A stretch of 20,389 nt of DNA from JAUPTX01 sp964652835 (lineage in GTDB: Bacteria > Patescibacteriota > Minisyncoccia > Phycocordibacterales > CSBR16-119), in assembly GCA_964652835.1 (NCBI GenBank), contig CAZZCB010000009.1:1-20389 (forward strand), written 5' to 3'. The position numbers and the translations under genes were made by a program. Positions 19,831-20,389 of this stretch are shown here, in pieces (position 1 is the stretch's first letter; each line of letters opens with the position of its first letter). The notes beneath the pieces are model-generated. The model worked only from the letters and a program-made list of their open reading frames with translations, ran no database searches and had not been told where the DNA came from.

Positions 19831-20389
19831 AAACATTCCATCCAAGTTCACATCGTGAAGAACTTTTTCGTTGATATGAGTGTAAGAAATTATTTCTTCT
19901 GGTTTAAACCAAATATTTATTTCTCTTTCTGATTCTTCTGGTTTATCTGTGCAGTGAATCAAGTTTCTAACAGAACGAGAGTCAAGATTTGCTAGTTGGT
20001 AAGAATCTGTCGTGAAGTCTCCTCTTATTGTTCCCACGTCAGAAGTTAAAGGCTCTGTTCCTCCAACTAATTTCTTAACCACACCTACAGCCTGAGCACC
20101 TTCTACAACCATCGCAACTATCGGTCCAGAGGTCATGAAAGTAACAAGTCCTCTAATAATATCTCTTCCGTATTCAATAGCTTCTTTTTCTACGGGTCTT
20201 CCCGCTTGCTTAAGATTGTCTACTGTCTTTGTTCCCTTTTCAAGGCACCAAGCGTCGTCTTTTCCGTAGTGGTCCAAAACAGATTTTTCATCTGCTTTAA
20301 ACATTTTCATAGCAGAGATTTTAAGCCCTGTTCTTTCTATTCTTTTGATAATTTCACCAATAAGAGATCTTTGAACCCCATCGTGTTTG
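19825..20389 (-). CDS. ndk: Nucleoside diphosphate kinase, archaeal-type (5' end outside window)
   Basis: Transfers gamma-phosphate from ATP to NDPs through a phospho-histidine. The frame stays open to the window edge, and the bases beyond ATG 20310 encode HDGVQRSLIGEIIKRIERTG, the conserved second part of the NDK N terminus, so ATG 20310 is internal and the gene is truncated here. The catalytic His is in NLIHCTD (usual NIIHGSD), and GTIRGDF, FMTSGP and EREINIWF are present. It has about 24 extra residues after HYG (WCLEKGTKTVDNL through KEAIEYG) and a TDSYQLAN segment before the active site. Both are features of archaeal NDKs; typical bacterial NDKs of 137-150 aa lack them. The visible K-H-D-G replaces the usual K-P-D-G. 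Confidence 0.94.
   Translation of the reverse strand, partial: KHDGVQRSLIGEIIKRIERTGLKISAMKMFKADEKSVLDHYGKDDAWCLEKGTKTVDNLKQAGRPVEKEAIEYGRDIIRGLVTFMTSGPIVAMVVEGAQAVGVVKKLVGGTEPLTSDVGTIRGDFTTDSYQLANLDSRSVRNLIHCTDKPEESEREINIWFKPEEIISYTHINEKVLHDVNLDGMFE

Noticed and set aside
1..20389. CRISPR array, transposase or IS element
   Set aside because: No regularly spaced direct repeats, no transposase motif and no IS-type inverted ends seen.

Overview
The window looks like a chromosome segment from an uncultured ultra-small bacterium of the Candidate Phyla Radiation (Patescibacteria, probably Parcubacteria-grade). This is inferred from gene content and style, not from a marker-gene tree: AT-rich DNA, very tight packing, overlapping genes, almost no Shine-Dalgarno sequences, many small secreted or membrane proteins of unknown function, a CPR-style TruB and an archaeal-type nucleoside diphosphate kinase. 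The translation and quality-control genes (infC, rpmI, rplT, smpB, ssrA, ftsH, recG) are plainly bacterial.

Layout. 1-1873: tRNA-Ser(GCT), a small unknown gene, and a DUF3095 (nucleotide-cyclase-like) gene. 1874-5208: a four-gene overlapping minus-strand operon (PQ-loop-like membrane protein, SET-domain methyltransferase, 65-aa one-TM protein, multi-TM histidine kinase), divergent from a stand-alone receiver protein. 5212-7434: recG. 7439-9846: tRNA-Ile(TAT), a small acidic protein and ftsH on the minus strand. 9894-10841: smpB followed by tmRNA (ssrA). 10842-14054: an accessory block, with a structured non-coding stretch containing a broken inverted copy of the tmRNA 3' end and then small orphan genes and a MYG1-like gene, each bounded by strong terminators, with different codon use (AGG-rich) and a shared start context. 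14116-16115: truB, and divergently infC-rpmI-rplT. 16125-19483 (minus): a secreted protein, a TIGR00725/LOG-like protein, a beta-CASP RNase and a VanZ/YjdF-like membrane protein. 19510-19671 (minus): a new candidate 162-nt structured RNA with its own promoter and terminator, resembling 6S RNA in architecture. 19825-end (minus): ndk, cut by the window edge.

Two patterns tie the window together. First, many transcription units have a near-consensus -10 box ending exactly 6 nt before an ATG or GTG, which places +1 on the start codon: leaderless mRNA. This corrects several start sites (701, 4763). Second, terminators are long, symmetric A-stem-T palindromes whose arms begin inside the stop codon of the preceding gene, and promoters begin where terminators end.

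The strongest candidates for something undescribed are the 19510-19671 RNA, the structured region and inverted tmRNA fragment downstream of ssrA, and the SET-kinase membrane operon.
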